NCBI GenBank assembly: GCA_017461045.1
Contig: JAFTZJ010000054.1
Span: 1 to 64,000, forward strand
Source: Lachnospiraceae bacterium
GTDB taxonomy: Bacteria > Bacillota > Clostridia > Lachnospirales > Lachnospiraceae
Direction of reading: 5' to 3'
DNA length: 64,000 nucleotides
The notes under the pieces are model-generated. The model was not told the origin of the DNA and made no database searches. It was given only the letters and a program-made list of their open reading frames with translations. Positions 35,732 through 43,916 of the stretch are shown one piece after another. The translations under genes were made by a program, and so were the position numbers. Numbering within the stretch: the stretch's first letter is position 1; every line of letters starts with the position of its first letter.

Positions 35732-36991
35732 TTATAATTCTTCAAACCGGTTGCGAATCATATTAACCGCCTGTTCCATACCAAGTTTATTTTCAATATA
35801 TCGTTTTCCATCTTTTTTTATCTTTTCGTAATAAACAGTATCATTTACTAACCGTTTCATATATTCTGCTGCTGTATCCACGTTTGCATCTGCCCAACGT
35901 GCCCCCTTCTTATAAGGCGGTGTATTCTTCTTTAATGTTATAAATGTATAATCCACCATACAGGCAACCTCTTCATTCATGAATTCTGTGTTCGAAGACC
36001 AGTTGGTGGCAATACACGGCGTTCCGTTCAGCATTGCCTCTGCCATAACCAAACCGAAGCCTTCTGCCCGATGCAAAGATACGAATACATCTACAGATTT
36101 AATAAGACTATTTACAACAACCTTATCCATAATTTCTGTTAAGTAATAGATGTTTTTGTATTCACCCAAGGATTCCTTTACTGCTTTTAAGTCTTCTTCT
36201 CTTGGATTATTCATTTTTAATACCAGACCAACGCTTTCATCACTTGGTGAAAATGCCTTCTGGAATGCACGAATCGCACCTAATGGATTCTTTCGTTCCA
36301 TTGTACTATTCGTGTCGTACATAGCTAAGAACAAAAACTTATCCTCCGGCAATCCGAAGTATTCTCGACTGTATCGTTCATCCGTTGGTGCTTCAACGCA
36401 ATACGGAATTGTATAAACCGGTTTATTCGTTACTTTACGAACACTTTCACTTGCAAACTCGGAAGGAGTCCACACTTCATCAACTAATAATAATGCCTTT
36501 TCCCAGTTTTTCGGAAATTCTTCCAATTCCCACAACCAAAACGCTATGTTATATCTACTATTCCATATTTCTTTATCTAGACTACTGGTGTATGCCATTA
36601 CCAAATCTAACGGCTCTATATGAAATATATTCACACCATATGGAGTATCCTCTTGAATTTTAGCATCCCAACTATGATCCTCAGCACGCAAAGCTCCATC
36701 CAAAAGAAAATCTTTAATTGTATATGAAATTCCTGTATGCTCTAATTCATTTGCAAGTAATCGACAGCTTTGTCCTAACCCAATCTCTGCCCGAATGCAT
36801 CCTATCAAATTAATTCCTGTCGGATACACGCCTTTTTCATATGGAATACGTTCGCTATTTTTTAATACTCGTTCCAAGCTACGTTCTTGTAACCAGTCCT
36901 TCACATATCTCAACAATCCCATCGGTAAGATTTTTACCAATATCGGACGCATTTTTTCTGACAAATTAATAATCTTCTGCGATAAGTTCAT
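35732..36991 (-). CDS. Family 4-like glycosyltransferase
   Basis: 419 residues, GT-B fold. Donor-domain features: FLFLAMYDTNSTMERKNPLG (about 222-241), KNIYYLTEIMDKVVVNSLI and VFVSLHRAEGFGLVMAEAML (about 305-324), the last containing the E-x7-E pattern of GT4. The acceptor half has INLIGCIRAEIGLGQSCRLL. RBS is weak: GGAAGAG lies about 17 bases upstream. First gene after the promoter at 37072-37100; followed by two membrane transferases with 10- and 24-base gaps, forming one unit. Confidence 0.87.
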   Translation of the reverse strand: MNLSQKIINLSEKMRPILVKILPMGLLRYVKDWLQERSLERVLKNSERIPYEKGVYPTGINLIGCIRAEIGLGQSCRLLANELEHTGISYTIKDFLLDGALRAEDHSWDAKIQEDTPYGVNIFHIEPLDLVMAYTSSLDKEIWNSRYNIAFWLWELEEFPKNWEKALLLVDEVWTPSEFASESVRKVTNKPVYTIPYCVEAPTDERYSREYFGLPEDKFLFLAMYDTNSTMERKNPLGAIRAFQKAFSPSDESVGLVLKMNNPREEDLKAVKESLGEYKNIYYLTEIMDKVVVNSLIKSVDVFVSLHRAEGFGLVMAEAMLNGTPCIATNWSSNTEFMNEEVACMVDYTFITLKKNTPPYKKGARWADANVDTAAEYMKRLVNDTVYYEKIKKDGKRYIENKLGMEQAVNMIRNRFEEL

Positions 36992-37071
36992 AATTTACAA
37001 CCAACTCTTCCATTATTTTCTGATAATTGTATCCAGTTAATGCCTTATTGTTACAGGGCATTCTTATTTGT

Positions 37072-37100
37072 ATTATACTTGAATTCTATACCGCAATCAA
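37072..37100 (-). promoter_or_regulatory. Sigma-A promoter for the GT4-membrane transferase unit
   Basis: Minus strand TTGATT (37095-37100), 17-base spacer, TATAAT (37072-37077). The predicted start is about 70 bases before the ATG at 36991. The leader contains a small AATGCC/GGCATT hairpin. Confidence 0.7.
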
Positions 37101-37132
37101 TAAACAATTGCCTTACTGCAGCATAGGTTTTT

Positions 37133-38041
37133 CTATTCTATTTCTTTACAAGTCCCTTTCTCCAACAGCAATTCGGGATAATAAGACAGCTTCGCTTTTC
37201 GTAACCCTTCTACCCCCAGATCTTCTTCTCGGTTTACATACACATAGTCTTGCAGTTCGTGCAGAACAAACTGCTGGTTTATCATTGGGTACGCTCCCTG
37301 TATGTCTGCATAAGCCTTCTCAAAACTGACATCAAAGGTGTCTGCCGAAATGGGGCTGCCAAGGGTAAATGCCACCACCCCCTCTTTCGTTCGCAACAGC
37401 CCGCCTCGCATATGAAGTTGTCGGAAGTTCCGTAGTGCACGAACAACCAAATGAAACTCTTCCTGTTTTTCGTCATCTTCCTTGCAGCAGTTGGCGCGAC
37501 ACCAGTTCTTAGCCATTGCTACACATGCTTCTACATTTTCTTCTGACAAGGTCTCATATGTCCATTCCGGGTGTTGCTCTTGAAAACGTTTGATGTGATT
37601 TCGCTTACCGTGAAGCTTCTTACCGGATAAATTTGTTAATTTCTCACGATTGTATATATAATCTGCCCAATCCCGCTCATAGGTTATCTCAAATCGACCG
37701 GGATACCAGTTTTCAATATTTTCATACATAACCGGTTCTATTAATCCGAACCAAGGCGTTTGTCCCAAACCTTCAAAATATTCCAACTCCATATCAAATA
37801 TACGCCGTTCCGTCATTTCATTTTCTGCTCCGATCGGATAGGATAATCGTACTTTCCCATCCTCTGTAACGTGCTTAGATATCAATACCTGCTCACAAAT
37901 AGCATATTCCATATGGTAGAATTCTGCCCACAACATAATATTGGATATACTGAATTCACAGCCCGGATAGCGGTTATTCTTCAGTATATTCCGGAACACT
38001 TCTACATCGTCCATAGTTGGTTTTTTGAATACAAATTCCAT
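37133..38041 (-). CDS. DUF2156 (phosphatidylglycerol lysyltransferase C-terminal domain-like) protein
   Basis: 302 residues made of two GNAT-like halves as in the LPG_synthase_C/DUF2156 family. KRNHIKRFQEQHPEW, GVVAFTLGSPISADTFDVSFEKA and the C-terminal LRKAKLSYYPELLLEK match the family pattern that ends in SY-x-P-x-x-x-x-x-K. MprF uses this fold to move lysine from tRNA to lipid, but stand-alone forms without the membrane flippase domain have unproven substrates. It is divergent from pfk and next to the surface-glycan locus. RBS AAGAGGA. Confidence 0.85.
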   Translation of the reverse strand: MEFVFKKPTMDDVEVFRNILKNNRYPGCEFSISNIMLWAEFYHMEYAICEQVLISKHVTEDGKVRLSYPIGAENEMTERRIFDMELEYFEGLGQTPWFGLIEPVMYENIENWYPGRFEITYERDWADYIYNREKLTNLSGKKLHGKRNHIKRFQEQHPEWTYETLSEENVEACVAMAKNWCRANCCKEDDEKQEEFHLVVRALRNFRQLHMRGGLLRTKEGVVAFTLGSPISADTFDVSFEKAYADIQGAYPMINQQFVLHELQDYVYVNREEDLGVEGLRKAKLSYYPELLLEKGTCKEIE

Positions 38042-38117
38042 AGTGTTTTTCCTCTTTCTTTACTAAATCATTACAATAACCCATTTTTTATAAAAGTGCA
38101 AATTTCTCGCTTTTCCG

Positions 38118-38145
38118 TTGACCTTTTTCATAAATCGTTTATACT
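38118..38145 (+). promoter_or_regulatory. Sigma-A promoter for phosphofructokinase
   Basis: TTGACC (38118-38123), 16-base spacer, TATACT (38140-38145), followed by RBS AAGGAGA at 38164-38170 and the ATG at 38179. Confidence 0.75.
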
Positions 38146-38178
38146 AAAGGAAGTACAACAGACAAGGAGAATGAAATC

Positions 38179-39420
38179 ATGTCGAATATGCAACCAAAGA
38201 ATTGTATTGTTGCCCAATCCGGTGGTCCTACCGCTGCTATTAATGCCAGTCTGGCTGGTGTGATTCAAGGTGTATTTTGTAGCGAGGAATTCGATACCGT
38301 ATATGGTTCCTTGAACGGAATTCTTGGCATCTTAAATCAACGCTATATGAATCTAACTGAATTAAGCACACAGACACCGCAATTTATCGAGACGCTGAAA
38401 ACCTCGCCGGCTATGTACTTAGGCTCATGCCGATACAAACTTCCGGATTACAAAGAGGATGACGAGCCGTACCGACAGATTTTCAAATTCTTTGAGAAAA
38501 TGAATATTCAGGCATTTTTCTATATTGGCGGTAATGATTCCATGGATACCGTTATGAAGCTTGGACACTACGGCAAACGAATCGGAAGTCCGGTTTCCAT
38601 TATTGGAATCCCTAAGACGATTGATAATGATTTATGTGTCACCGATCATACGCCGGGTTATGGTTCTGCTGCTAAGTTCGTAGCCTCTTCTTTATTAGAG
38701 ATTTCCCACGATACTTTCATTTATGCAGTCAAGAGTGTAACCATTGTTGAAATCATGGGACGAGATGCAGGTTGGCTGACTGCTGCCGCTGCCTTGGCGC
38801 GTAACAGCTATAATGCAGCACCACATTTAATTTATTTACCGGAGGTTGCGTTTTCTAAAGAAGCCTTTCTGGATGATGTCGAGAAGCTGTTAGCCGTTCA
38901 GAACAATGTAATTGTTGCAGTTTCGGAAGGTATTCGGGATGAAGAAGGCAATTATATCAGCGCTACGGAGGCTGCCGCAGATACGTTTGGCCACAGCCAG
39001 TTAAGCGGTACAGGAAAAGCATTAGAATATATGGTTAAGGAGCATCTGGGTGTAAAGGTGCGTTCCATCGAATTGAATGTTTTACAGCGTTGTGCTTCCC
39101 ATACAGCGTCTCTGACTGACTTGAATGAATCTTTCCAATTAGGTCAAAAAGCCGTGGAGGGTGCTGAGCAAGGACAGACCATGTGTATGCTGACTATGCA
39201 CCGCACTTCCCAAAATCCATATTGTATTAACATTCACTTCTCTTCTGTAGACGATATTGCCAATCAGGCAAAGTCTATTCCGCGAGAATGGATAAACGAA
39301 GCCGGAAATGATGTAATGCCGGAGCTTTTGGAATATATGAGACCATTAATCCAAGGAGAACCCGACTTAAAATATCAGAATGGTTTGCCAATTTATTTAC
39401 CAGTTGACCATTTGTTGTAA
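38179..39420 (+). CDS. pfp: 6-phosphofructokinase, pyrophosphate-dependent type
   Basis: 413 residues. Phosphorylates fructose-6-phosphate. Two sites predict the phosphoryl donor. GGNDSMDT (about 117-124) has Asp where ATP enzymes have Gly (GGDGS). PKTIDNDL (about 145-152) has Lys where ATP enzymes have Gly (PGTIDND). Both point to pyrophosphate. MGRDAGW (about 193) and the N-terminal AQSGGPTAAINASL are conserved in the family. It is longer than the 320-residue ATP-PfkA. Monocistronic. PPi dependence would make glycolysis reversible at this step; inferred from residues only. Confidence 0.9.
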   Translation: MSNMQPKNCIVAQSGGPTAAINASLAGVIQGVFCSEEFDTVYGSLNGILGILNQRYMNLTELSTQTPQFIETLKTSPAMYLGSCRYKLPDYKEDDEPYRQIFKFFEKMNIQAFFYIGGNDSMDTVMKLGHYGKRIGSPVSIIGIPKTIDNDLCVTDHTPGYGSAAKFVASSLLEISHDTFIYAVKSVTIVEIMGRDAGWLTAAAALARNSYNAAPHLIYLPEVAFSKEAFLDDVEKLLAVQNNVIVAVSEGIRDEEGNYISATEAAADTFGHSQLSGTGKALEYMVKEHLGVKVRSIELNVLQRCASHTASLTDLNESFQLGQKAVEGAEQGQTMCMLTMHRTSQNPYCINIHFSSVDDIANQAKSIPREWINEAGNDVMPELLEYMRPLIQGEPDLKYQNGLPIYLPVDHLL

Positions 39421-39481
39421 TTCTTCTTGCATATAAATATATTTTACAGATATCAGATCAAATTAATTTGTAAATTTTTAC

Positions 39482-39510
39482 TTGACCAAAACCTCTTATC
39501 TATGTATACT
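39482..39510 (+). promoter_or_regulatory. Strong sigma-A promoter of the coiled-coil gene
   Basis: TTGACC (39482-39487), exactly 17 bases, TATACT (39505-39510), and an A/T-rich upstream stretch with a 12-bp palindrome CAAATTAATTTG at 39459-39470. The -10 box is inside the left arm of a longer palindrome. Confidence 0.75.
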
Positions 39511-39527
39511 GATGTTATACATAGATA
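39497..39527. promoter_or_regulatory. Perfect 12-bp inverted repeat over the -10 box (operator candidate)
   Basis: TATCTATGTATA (39497-39508) and its exact reverse complement (39516-39527) are separated by 7 bases. The pairing extends outward after one mismatch: CCTC at 39492-39495 with GAGG at 39529-39532, which includes the RBS. The left arm lies within the promoter, so most of it would not be transcribed from this start site. It is therefore better explained as a DNA operator than as an RNA hairpin. Confidence 0.6.
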
Positions 39528-39540
39528 GGAGGTGATTTTA

Positions 39541-40176
39541 TTGTCTTTAACAAAAGAAGATTTACTTGCAATTGCACAGGTCATTGATGAGAAATTGGAT
39601 GAAAAGCTCGAAGAGAAATTAGAAGAGAAACTCCAACCAATCCGCGAACAATTAAATCGTCTTGAGCAACGCATAGAAAAGTTGGAACAACGTATGGACG
39701 CCATCGAACTCCGTATGGACAAGTTGGAAGCTCGCATGGATGCTCTCGAACAACGTATGGACAAGCTCGAAGCTCGCATGGATGCTCTCGAACAACGTAT
39801 GGACAAGTTGGAAGCTCGCATGGATGCTCTCGAACAACGTATGGACAAGCTCGAAGCTCGCATGGATGCTCTCGAACAGCGTATGGACGCCATCGAACTC
39901 CGTATGGACAAGCTCGAAGCTCGCATGGATGCTCTTGAATTCCGCATGGATAAGTTGGAGGTACACATGGATCAAAGCGAAGAGAAATTAATTCGTTTAA
40001 CAGGCTTTGCCGAACTCGATTTTTTACCACGCTTACAGAACATCGAATCTTGCTATACAGCTACACATCACAGATATGTAGCTACCGTAGATCGCATTGA
40101 AAGCATGCAAACGGACATTGGAATAATTAAAGAAATTCTCATCAAGCATTCTGAGGTTCTTCAGTATCTGGCATAA
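39541..40176 (+). CDS. Coiled-coil protein with tandem 14-residue repeats
   Basis: 211 residues from a TTG start at 39541, 6 bases after AGGAGGTG; a GTG at 39532 is inside that RBS. N-terminus SLTKEDLLAIAQVIDEKLDEK, then about 100 residues of heptads made from RMDKLEARMDALEQ, and a C-terminal helical part with LPRLQNIESCY and a TDIGIIKEILIKHSEVLQ tail. The whole protein is predicted to be a long parallel coiled coil with very regular salt bridges. Proteins with this N- and C-terminal pair are common hypotheticals in Lachnospiraceae. No known function; it could be a length ruler, scaffold or regulator. Confidence 0.85.
   Translation: MSLTKEDLLAIAQVIDEKLDEKLEEKLEEKLQPIREQLNRLEQRIEKLEQRMDAIELRMDKLEARMDALEQRMDKLEARMDALEQRMDKLEARMDALEQRMDKLEARMDALEQRMDAIELRMDKLEARMDALEFRMDKLEVHMDQSEEKLIRLTGFAELDFLPRLQNIESCYTATHHRYVATVDRIESMQTDIGIIKEILIKHSEVLQYLA
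39712..39942 (+). repeat. 42-bp tandem repeat coding RMDKLEARMDALEQ
   Basis: Four contiguous units (39712-39879) and a fifth at 39901-39942 after a 21-bp RMDAIEL spacer. Units 1 and 3 have AAGTTGGAA where units 2 and 4 have AAGCTCGAA, so the real period is 84 bp. Near identity at the DNA level suggests recent expansion and copy-number change between strains. Confidence 0.92.
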
Positions 40177-40178
40177 CT

Positions 40179-40231
40179 AAATAAGAGGTACGAGTGATTA
40201 CACATTCTCAAATCATTCGCACCTCTTATTT
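40179..40231. terminator. Bidirectional terminator between the coiled-coil gene and the GH3 gene
   Basis: Stem 40179-40199 pairs with 40211-40231 (19 of 21 bases), loop of 11, followed by TTTTTG on the plus strand. It sits 3 bases after the coiled-coil stop codon and 4 bases from the end of the convergent GH3 gene. Confidence 0.88.
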
Positions 40232-40234
40232 TTG

Positions 40235-42514
40235 TTATGCATTTAACTTTTTCAGTAATTCTTCTACATATTCTCTGGAAATCTTACCATTTGAAAAGCT
40301 TGGCAGGCTCTTCATTGGCATTTCTCTGGTCTGCGCTTCCATCATGGCATCCATGCTTTCTCCCAGCATTTTTTCTCCATCCGTATCAAACACACTATCA
40401 CACATACGCTTCAATTCTGCAATTTCATCCTTGAATTCTTGATTGCTATATAAATCTCCAAGTATGGTATTCATGGTATAAACACGTTTCAGTTTCTGCA
40501 CCGGCGTTACATATACGGATGCTTCCAAGCGGATATCTCGTGAGGATGCACCTACTAAAAGCTTGAATTCTCCTTCTTCCGTATACCAACCTTTTCCTTC
40601 CGCATCATAGTAGGCCCATGCCCGTTTTCCAAGGGTAAATGTCACTGATTTACTTTCACCCGGTTCCAAAGCAACTTTTTCAAAGCCTTTTAATTCTTTT
40701 ACCGGACGAATCACTTGACTTTCTACATCTTGCACATACAACTGAACAACTTCCTTGCCAAATCGCTTGCCGGTATTGGCTACAGTCACTGTCACCTCCA
40801 AGGTCTCTTCATCCGTAATCTGTTCTTTATTCACTTCTATGTCGGTATATTCGAAGGTTGTATAACTCAATCCGTGTCCAAATGGGAATAAGACATCCAT
40901 ATTCTTTTTGTCATAATATCGATATCCAACAAAAATTCCTTCTTTGTATTCTACCTTGGTTGTACTTCCCGGAAAATTCAAATACGATGGATTGTCTTCC
41001 AGTTTTATAGGAAATGTTTCCGGCAACTTTCCGGATGGATTGGTCTCGCCAAATAAGATATCCACCGTTGCTTCACCAACACCTTCGCCCCCTAAATATG
41101 TTTCCAAAACCGCTTTTACATCATTTATCCATGGCATTTCTATTGGAGAACCATTATGCAATACCACAACCGTATTGGGCTGAATCTGTGCTACCGCTTG
41201 GATTAACTGGTTTTGAATTTCCGGAAGCCGCATATGCTTTCGGTCAAAGGCTTCGGATTCATATACATCCGGAAGTCCTGCATAAATAACAGCCACCTCC
41301 GCATTTTTTGCCGCTGCAAGAGCATCATTGAATCTTTGCTTTTCCAGGCGTTTCTCATCTTCACTTACTGCGTCCCGTGTATCAAAGCCGGACACATAAG
41401 TTACATTCTCCATGGTTTTCACCTGTTCCAAAGCAGATGACCAATTCTTAGCATTTACATGAGAACTACCACCTCCTTGAATTCGAGGTTTCTCAGCAAA
41501 TTTTCCAATCATTACTACGGATTGTTCCTTGGATAACGGCAGAATATCTGATTCATTCTTCAATAAAACCATACATCCCTTTGCGATTTCAACTGCCAGT
41601 TTATGGTCTTCTGTTCTATCCCATACTGCACTGTCGTTTCGGTTTTCTTTATAGGTCATAATTCGACTAACGATTCGCTCACAGGAATCATCTAGGACAG
41701 ACTCTGCCAAGTTTCCGTTCTTTACTGCCTCAACCAGCATTACATCTGTAGTTCCGCCACTTCCCGGCATTTCAAGGTCCACACCGGCTTCCAAGCCGAT
41801 TACTCTGTCATTAATTGCTCCCCAGTCTGTTACAACAAGGCCTTCGTAGCCCCATTCATCTTTCAGCACATCTTTCAACAACCATTTATTTTCCGATGCA
41901 AAAGTTCCATTAATTCGATTATAGGAACACATGACAGCCCAAGGTTTTGCCTCTTTTACCGCCTCCTCAAAGGCTGCCAGATAAATCTCTCGCAGTGTTC
42001 TTTCATCTATCTCCACATCAATAGACATTCTTCGTGTTTCCTGATTATTCGCCGCAAAATGCTTAATACAGGCTCCCACATGCTTGCTTTGCACTCCTTG
42101 AATGTGCGATGCTGCAATCTGACCGGACAGATACGGGTCTTCGGAATAGTATTCGAAATTCCGTCCGCAAATCGGACTCCTCTTAATATTGGCACCCGGT
42201 CCCAACAGAATACTAATATTTTCAGCCTGACAAGCATTTCCCATAGCCGCACCCGCTTGGAACATAGCATCCCGGTCAAAGGATGCTGCTTCCGCACAAG
42301 AACCCGGAAAACAAACCGCCTCAATACTGTCATTGATATTATCACTATCTTCCCGTTGCTTTCGCAATCCATTTGGACCGTCACATACCATCACTTCCGG
42401 TACACCCAAACGCTCCACCGATTTCAAACGCCAAAAATCCTTACCGGAACACAAGCCCGCCTTTTCTTCTAAAGTCATCTGGGATACTAACTTCTTTGCT
42501 TCTTCTCTCGTCAT
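40235..42514 (-). CDS. bglB: GH3 beta-glucosidase
   Basis: 759 residues, no signal peptide, so cytoplasmic. Two-domain GH3 catalytic core: the substrate-binding VMVCDGPNGLRKQ near residue 40, KHFAANNQETRR, and the nucleophile Asp in YEGLVVTDWGAIND (about 230). The alpha/beta sandwich domain holds VVMIGKFAEKPRIQGGGSSH and DVYESEAFDRKHM. A fibronectin III-like domain lies at about 575-650 (LEVTVTVANTGKRFGKEVVQLYVQD). A further 100 residues follow that domain and end EYVEELLKKLNA. Hydrolyses beta-linked oligosaccharides taken up by the cell. RBS GGAGGAG. Confidence 0.94.
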   Translation of the reverse strand: MTREEAKKLVSQMTLEEKAGLCSGKDFWRLKSVERLGVPEVMVCDGPNGLRKQREDSDNINDSIEAVCFPGSCAEAASFDRDAMFQAGAAMGNACQAENISILLGPGANIKRSPICGRNFEYYSEDPYLSGQIAASHIQGVQSKHVGACIKHFAANNQETRRMSIDVEIDERTLREIYLAAFEEAVKEAKPWAVMCSYNRINGTFASENKWLLKDVLKDEWGYEGLVVTDWGAINDRVIGLEAGVDLEMPGSGGTTDVMLVEAVKNGNLAESVLDDSCERIVSRIMTYKENRNDSAVWDRTEDHKLAVEIAKGCMVLLKNESDILPLSKEQSVVMIGKFAEKPRIQGGGSSHVNAKNWSSALEQVKTMENVTYVSGFDTRDAVSEDEKRLEKQRFNDALAAAKNAEVAVIYAGLPDVYESEAFDRKHMRLPEIQNQLIQAVAQIQPNTVVVLHNGSPIEMPWINDVKAVLETYLGGEGVGEATVDILFGETNPSGKLPETFPIKLEDNPSYLNFPGSTTKVEYKEGIFVGYRYYDKKNMDVLFPFGHGLSYTTFEYTDIEVNKEQITDEETLEVTVTVANTGKRFGKEVVQLYVQDVESQVIRPVKELKGFEKVALEPGESKSVTFTLGKRAWAYYDAEGKGWYTEEGEFKLLVGASSRDIRLEASVYVTPVQKLKRVYTMNTILGDLYSNQEFKDEIAELKRMCDSVFDTDGEKMLGESMDAMMEAQTREMPMKSLPSFSNGKISREYVEELLKKLNA

Positions 42515-42564
42515 TTACACTCCTCCTAATACACAAAAAAATTCCGTTCTATTTCACTATCTTG

Positions 42565-42573
42565 ATTATAACA
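42565..42573 (-). promoter_or_regulatory. Extended -10 promoter of the GH3 gene inside a small palindrome
   Basis: The minus strand reads TGTTATAAT, a TGn-extended -10, with no clear -35. It is flanked symmetrically as CTTG-TTATAAT-CAAG, a possible repressor half-site pair. Confidence 0.4.
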
Positions 42574-42631
42574 AGTTTTTCCCTTATGTACCATACAATA
42601 TACGGCTTATTATTACAACATTCCTCAGTCT

Positions 42632-42658
42632 GCATATTATCCGCTTATTTGCCCATAC
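42632..42658 (+). promoter_or_regulatory. Sigma-E-like sporulation promoter for the coat genes
   Basis: GCATATT (42632-42638) fits the sigma-E -35 pattern KMATATT. CATAC (42654-42658, followed by TAG) partly fits the -10 CATACAHT. The spacing is 15 bases, and the next gene's RBS lies about 20 bases downstream. No sigma-A promoter is evident here. Confidence 0.45.
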
Positions 42659-42693
42659 TAGTAATTGAAATTTCAAAAAGGAGAATGGGAACT

Positions 42694-42879
42694 ATGAGTA
42701 ATTTATCAGAACTTGAATTACAGAACCTACGTCACTTAATCGGCGGTTATGAAACCAGTCACTGTAAAATGAAGGCATATGCGGAACAAGCAACCGACCC
42801 GCAGGTTAAGACATTTTTTGAGGATGCTGTCACTTGTTCTATGGAGAATAAGCAGACCTTAATGAAATTCTTAAATTAG
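42694..42879 (+). CDS. Small spore coat-like protein (CotF-related)
   Basis: 61 residues, starting at the second of two close ATGs (42694); the first is only 1 base from the AAGGAG box. Sequence starts SNLSELELQNLRHLIGGYET and contains two helices, as in the four-helix ferritin-like CotF fold split over two genes. The next gene, 13 bases downstream, supplies a longer related helical pair. Together they resemble the small CotF-type coat proteins of Clostridia. Assembly into the spore coat is inferred from the family, not shown by the sequence. Confidence 0.7.
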   Translation: MSNLSELELQNLRHLIGGYETSHCKMKAYAEQATDPQVKTFFEDAVTCSMENKQTLMKFLN

Positions 42880-42892
42880 GAGGGAGCAAACG

Positions 42893-43135
42893 ATGGAAGA
42901 AAAAATTATGGTAGCAGATGCCTTAGAAGGTATCAACTCTGAATTAAAGAAATATGCGGATATGATTCCTCAGACAGAAAATAAGGAATTAAAGCAGACC
43001 TTAAAGCAGTTCCGCAACGCAGCAGAAATGTCACAGGAACAGATTTATTCTATTGCCAGAGAACGCCAGTATTATGTACCTGCGGCTAAGGCAACTGAAG
43101 ATGAAGTTGCTCATGTACGCAACTTATTTTGCTAA
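42893..43135 (+). CDS. CotF-like spore coat protein
   Basis: 80 residues: EEKIMVADALEGINSELKKY, LKQTLKQFRNAAEMSQEQIY and the C-terminal motif ARERQYYVPAAKATEDEV. The YY-x-PA-x-x-A-x-x-x-E pattern is typical of clostridial CotF-domain proteins. RBS GGAGGGAG. Second gene of a two-gene unit behind the sigma-E-like promoter and before a strong terminator. Supports an endospore-forming organism. Confidence 0.78.
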   Translation: MEEKIMVADALEGINSELKKYADMIPQTENKELKQTLKQFRNAAEMSQEQIYSIARERQYYVPAAKATEDEVAHVRNLFC

Positions 43136-43169
43136 TCTGATTTACTAAAATCATTCGAACAAATTAACC

Positions 43170-43219
43170 AAGAAAAGCTCTGTCAGATTCTATATTCAGA
43201 ATCCGGCAGAGCTTTTCTT
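43170..43219. terminator. Terminator after the coat genes, usable from both sides
   Basis: Stem AAGAAAAGCTCTG..CAGATTCT against AGAATC..CAGAGCTTTTCTT (43170-43191 with 43198-43219, two mismatches), followed by TTTTCT on the plus strand. Confidence 0.85.
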
Positions 43220-43260
43220 TTTCTAACGCTTATAATCTACATTTTTAATTGTATTTCATT

Positions 43261-43887
43261 CTAGTCTTCGTAGTCACCGGTGATAATCGACATATAGTAA
43301 ATCACATGTGTTTCCGGATCGCCTTCAACAGAATAAAACCAGTCGCTGGTCGGATTTCCATTATCATCTTTCAAAATAGCGATATAACTGCTACGATTTT
43401 CATTACTGGTGATTGCTGTGTTATAGCGATTTGGAGTATTTTGATCATATGCTTCCAAATCTTCTACTGTGGATACACCTAATGTAATTCCGCCAGGTCC
43501 TACTACGGTTGTATGCTCCGGATCTACACCGATGTGGTCAAACCCCTCATCTTCAGACACCACCGGAGTTGTTTGTAAATAGCCAATCACATCATCAGTT
43601 GTAGTACGAACTTCAATGGTACTATATCCGTCAGACAAATAATAACTGTGATATGTATCCCATTCGTTCACCTGCAATTCTTCAGTAAAACCGGTTACTT
43701 CCTCAAATTCATCAATAGTTGTTTTTCCTAATACAACCACGCCACCGTTAATTTCTAATACACCTTCGGTCCAATCCTTACAATCTTTCGGATTGCTTGC
43801 TTTTGAGCCGGCACCGCCGCAGCCAACCAATGACAAACACATTGCCGTTATTAAAACTGCAGTCATTCTCTTCAACATCTTTTTCAT
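43261..43887 (-). CDS. Lipoprotein of unknown family, paralogue of the upstream gene
   Basis: 208 residues from the ATG at 43887 (RBS AAGGAGAGG; an in-frame start 21 bases upstream lacks one). Signal peptide with lipobox LSLVGC, then Cys-Gly-Gly. The mature part holds two blocks shared with the next protein: CKDW-x-EGV-x2-INGG-x-VV (near 38-55) and EHTTVVGPGGITLGVSTVED (near 125-144). It is therefore expected on the outer face of the membrane. I do not recognise a domain. It ends in VIYYMSIITGDYED. About 29 bases separate it from its paralogue, so they are co-transcribed. Confidence 0.82.
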   Translation of the reverse strand: MKKMLKRMTAVLITAMCLSLVGCGGAGSKASNPKDCKDWTEGVLEINGGVVVLGKTTIDEFEEVTGFTEELQVNEWDTYHSYYLSDGYSTIEVRTTTDDVIGYLQTTPVVSEDEGFDHIGVDPEHTTVVGPGGITLGVSTVEDLEAYDQNTPNRYNTAITSNENRSSYIAILKDDNGNPTSDWFYSVEGDPETHVIYYMSIITGDYED

Positions 43888-43916
43888 TTTTCCTCTCCTT
43901 AAATACATATGTATAA

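Noticed and set aside
37044..37067. AATGCC/GGCATT hairpin in the leader of the GT4 gene
   Set aside because: Only 6 bp with a 12-base loop; too weak to call a regulatory RNA.
39712..39942. CRISPR-like regular repeat
   Set aside because: The units are contiguous, in frame and coding, without unique spacers.
39453..40030. Several long open frames overlapping the coiled-coil gene on both strands
   Set aside because: They come from the 42-bp repeat, which lacks stops in every frame. They have no RBS and give low-complexity Cys/Arg or His-rich proteins.
42373..42693. Longer frame upstream of the first coat gene
   Set aside because: It overlaps the GH3 gene start and its promoter; the family start and RBS support 42694.
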